A stretch of 64,000 bases of DNA from Pararhizobium sp. IMCC3301 (lineage in GTDB: Bacteria > Pseudomonadota > Alphaproteobacteria > Rhizobiales > GCA-2746425): positions 1,116,001 to 1,180,000 of the forward strand of contig NZ_CP132336.1 in the NCBI RefSeq assembly GCF_030758315.1, read 5' to 3'. This document shows, in pieces, positions 62,490-64,000 of the stretch (positions are counted from its first letter, which is position 1; each line of letters opens with the position of its first letter). The notes beneath the pieces were generated by a model, which made no database searches, was not told where the DNA came from, and saw nothing but the letters and a program-made list of their open reading frames with translations. The translations under genes were made by a program, and so were the position numbers.

Positions 62490-63649
62490 TCCGCCGTCGT
62501 CTGGTTGGCATAAAGTGCCGCCATCTTTGTCGCGATGCCTTTCCAGGACAAAGCAGTCTTTGCAAGTTCGCGAGCCGCCAGCCCGATCCGAGTGCGGCGG
62601 TTGCCATCAGCCAGCAGCGCCGTCAGCGCGGCGTCAAGCGCCTTCTGGTCGCGCGGCACCACCAAGGACGGATCAAGCCGGCGCAACAGACCGGCCGCGC
62701 CCACGCCCTCGGTGGCGATGACCGGGACACCCACGGCCAAAGCCTCGGCTACGGACATGCCAAAGCTTTCGCGCACCGAAGGTACGAGCAACACATCCGC
62801 CCCAGCCAGAAAAGCCCATTTAGCCTCGCCGTCGAGCGGCCCCAGGAAGGCACCACAGGAACTGCCGTCGTCGCGGATAAGTTGCGGCTCTAGCTGGGCT
62901 CGCAGTCCGATCTGGTCGTGCCCGGCGATGCGGATCACTGCATCAGGATGCGCGCGCGCGGCGGAGATCGCCATCTCAACCCCCTTTGTCCAGTCCAGTC
63001 GCGCCAGGAAGGCAACCCGTCGCCCCGGCGCTACGTCGCCCCAGACCGCGTCGATCGCGGCCTGCGTCGGGGCCAAGCCGGGCCCGTCCACGCCGTTGCC
63101 GATCACCGCTAACGGTGCAAGGTCCAGCCCCATAGCGCGCAGCCCCGCGGCCTCGCTCTCAGAGGTTACGTGTATCGCCTGTGCGGCGGCCAGGTTCGCG
63201 CGTTCTAGCAAGCGGATCCAGCCGGTTTTGGCTAGTCGCGACTTTCCCGCTACCATCTCGGGCATAAGCATCCCTCGTGGCGAAATTACGAGAGGCACGT
63301 CGGCACGCAGTGCCGCGCGTGAGATGAGCGGGCCAGGCCAAAGGAACATGCCGTTAACATGTACCGCATCCACTTTCGGCACCAGCCGATGGGCCAGCCG
63401 CGCCATAGCCGGGCTGAAATAGAGTCGCCGCGGCGTTGTGATCGGGCAGTAATGCACCTCTACCCCGTCCATCTCGACCGGCCGATCCAACGGCACGTCA
63501 AGCCGATCTGGACCGTCTACATCTGTGGTGAGAACCTCGACTTCGCAACCCAACGCCGCAAGCGCTCGCGCCAGCCCGTGAGTGGAACGGACCGGCCCAC
63601 CATAGCGCGTGGCAGGCAGATAATTGGGAGCGAAAATGAGAACACGCAT
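62486..63649 (-). CDS. Family 4 glycosyltransferase
   Basis: The 387-residue GT-B protein has LIFAPNYLPATRYGGPVRSTHGLARALAALG, VHVNGMFLWPGP, the ISPRGML motif, AVIGNGVDGPGL and the donor site LLVPSVRESFGMSVAEALAVGVPVIATEG. The start overlaps the methyltransferase stop by one base (TGATG). GC content is high compared with the flanking epimerase operon, suggesting a separate origin. Confidence 0.9.
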   Translation of the reverse strand: MRVLIFAPNYLPATRYGGPVRSTHGLARALAALGCEVEVLTTDVDGPDRLDVPLDRPVEMDGVEVHYCPITTPRRLYFSPAMARLAHRLVPKVDAVHVNGMFLWPGPLISRAALRADVPLVISPRGMLMPEMVAGKSRLAKTGWIRLLERANLAAAQAIHVTSESEAAGLRAMGLDLAPLAVIGNGVDGPGLAPTQAAIDAVWGDVAPGRRVAFLARLDWTKGVEMAISAARAHPDAVIRIAGHDQIGLRAQLEPQLIRDDGSSCGAFLGPLDGEAKWAFLAGADVLLVPSVRESFGMSVAEALAVGVPVIATEGVGAAGLLRRLDPSLVVPRDQKALDAALTALLADGNRRTRIGLAARELAKTALSWKGIATKMAALYANQTTAD

Positions 63650-64000
63650 CAGATAATAACGTAGTCCCCAGTAGTTACGGGCATGCCGTCGATCTTGCGG
63701 AGCTCGATGCGACGGAGAACCGAACCTCTGACGAGAAACTGGTACAGATTGCGCCCCTGCAAAAGGAACTGCATTAACTGCTGATCTTTCGGCGTATTGT
63801 GCAGCGCCTCGGCGAACTCCATCCAGATGATCGGCCTGTTACGCTCCACAATGTCAGCCAAGCCACGCATGACTTCCAGTTCGAAGCCCTGCACATCGAT
63901 CTTGATCACATCGACCTTGCCGATGCCCTGTTCCGCCAAGACCTCCGTTCCGATGCGTACCGGTACATCATGGGCCTTCTTCAAGGGACGGTCATACTGT
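63649..64000 (-). CDS. FkbM-family methyltransferase, 5' part outside window
   Basis: The visible C-terminal 117 residues contain IGKVDVIKIDVQGFELEVMRGLADIV and RPIIWMEF, the FkbM signature IKIDVEGFE. The enzyme uses S-adenosylmethionine, here likely to methylate a sugar of the polysaccharide. The frame runs off the window edge. Confidence 0.8.
   Translation of the reverse strand, partial: QYDRPLKKAHDVPVRIGTEVLAEQGIGKVDVIKIDVQGFELEVMRGLADIVERNRPIIWMEFAEALHNTPKDQQLMQFLLQGRNLYQFLVRGSVLRRIELRKIDGMPVTTGDYVII

Noticed and set aside
62535-63422. Long open frame antisense to the glycosyltransferase
   Set aside because: It has a Ser/Ala/Arg-rich composition typical of shadow frames, with a strong glycosyltransferase on the other strand.
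1-64000. CRISPR arrays or rRNA genes
   Set aside because: No regularly spaced repeats and no conserved rRNA segments were noticed on either strand.

Overview
The window looks like an accessory region of an alphaproteobacterial genome, most likely Hyphomicrobiales (Rhizobiales)-like. This rests on protein style: tripartite tricarboxylate transporters, Gfo/Idh/MocA-rich catabolic islands, a DUF1344-type secreted protein, an exopolysaccharide (EPS) tyrosine-kinase locus and an NodU-type carbamoyltransferase. It also rests on the crowd of IS66, IS630, IS5/IS427, IS701, IS3, IS6 and IS110 sequences. No rRNA, tRNA or CRISPR array was seen. The species assignment is inference only.

Layout. At 0-2 kb a LexA/CI-like S24 repressor and a small orphan gene share three copies of one operator (ATAGG-N6-CCTAT), followed by a MerR-type metal regulator. 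At 2-8.8 kb five insertion sequences are stacked. Three of them (IS5, IS701, IS630) have cut one gene into three pieces, and removing them restores a 231-codon frame. At 8.8-14.5 kb a LysR regulator sits divergent to a sulfatase-tctC-tctB-tctA operon. At 16.3-24.9 kb there is a catabolic island: a polar-amino-acid-type ABC transporter, a TIM-barrel isomerase, a 3-hydroxyisobutyrate-dehydrogenase-like enzyme, a LacI regulator and two Gfo/Idh/MocA dehydrogenases.

From about 25 kb to the end the window is a surface polysaccharide region. The first block (25.2-34.1 kb) is a Wzx/Wzy-type machinery set: polymerase/ligase, membrane TPR protein, Wzc-like tyrosine kinase, Wza-like export lipoprotein, a FecR-like secreted protein, a PHP-type tyrosine phosphatase and an initiating sugar-phosphate transferase. 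The second (34.7-40.4 kb) is a complete GDP-mannose to GDP-L-fucose module (manB, manC, fcl, gmd) with a family 2 glycosyltransferase. An IS graveyard (40.6-49.2 kb) follows, containing a BrnT/BrnA toxin-antitoxin pair, a truncated YdcF gene and a small regulator/tyrosine-recombinase pair that shares a palindromic operator. The third block (49.2-64 kb) carries a carbamoyltransferase, glycosyltransferases, two UDP-GlcNAc 2-epimerases, an amidotransferase set resembling P. aeruginosa WbpG-HisH2-HisF2, a flippase and an FkbM methyltransferase cut by the window edge.

The polysaccharide genes plausibly work together: nucleotide sugars from manB/manC/gmd/fcl and the epimerase/amidotransferase set are assembled by the glycosyltransferases on a lipid primed by the sugar transferase, flipped, polymerised and exported under tyrosine kinase/phosphatase control. 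Several genes here are clearly broken (a glycosyltransferase, an acetyltransferase, a flippase remnant), so the locus is being remodelled by IS activity.
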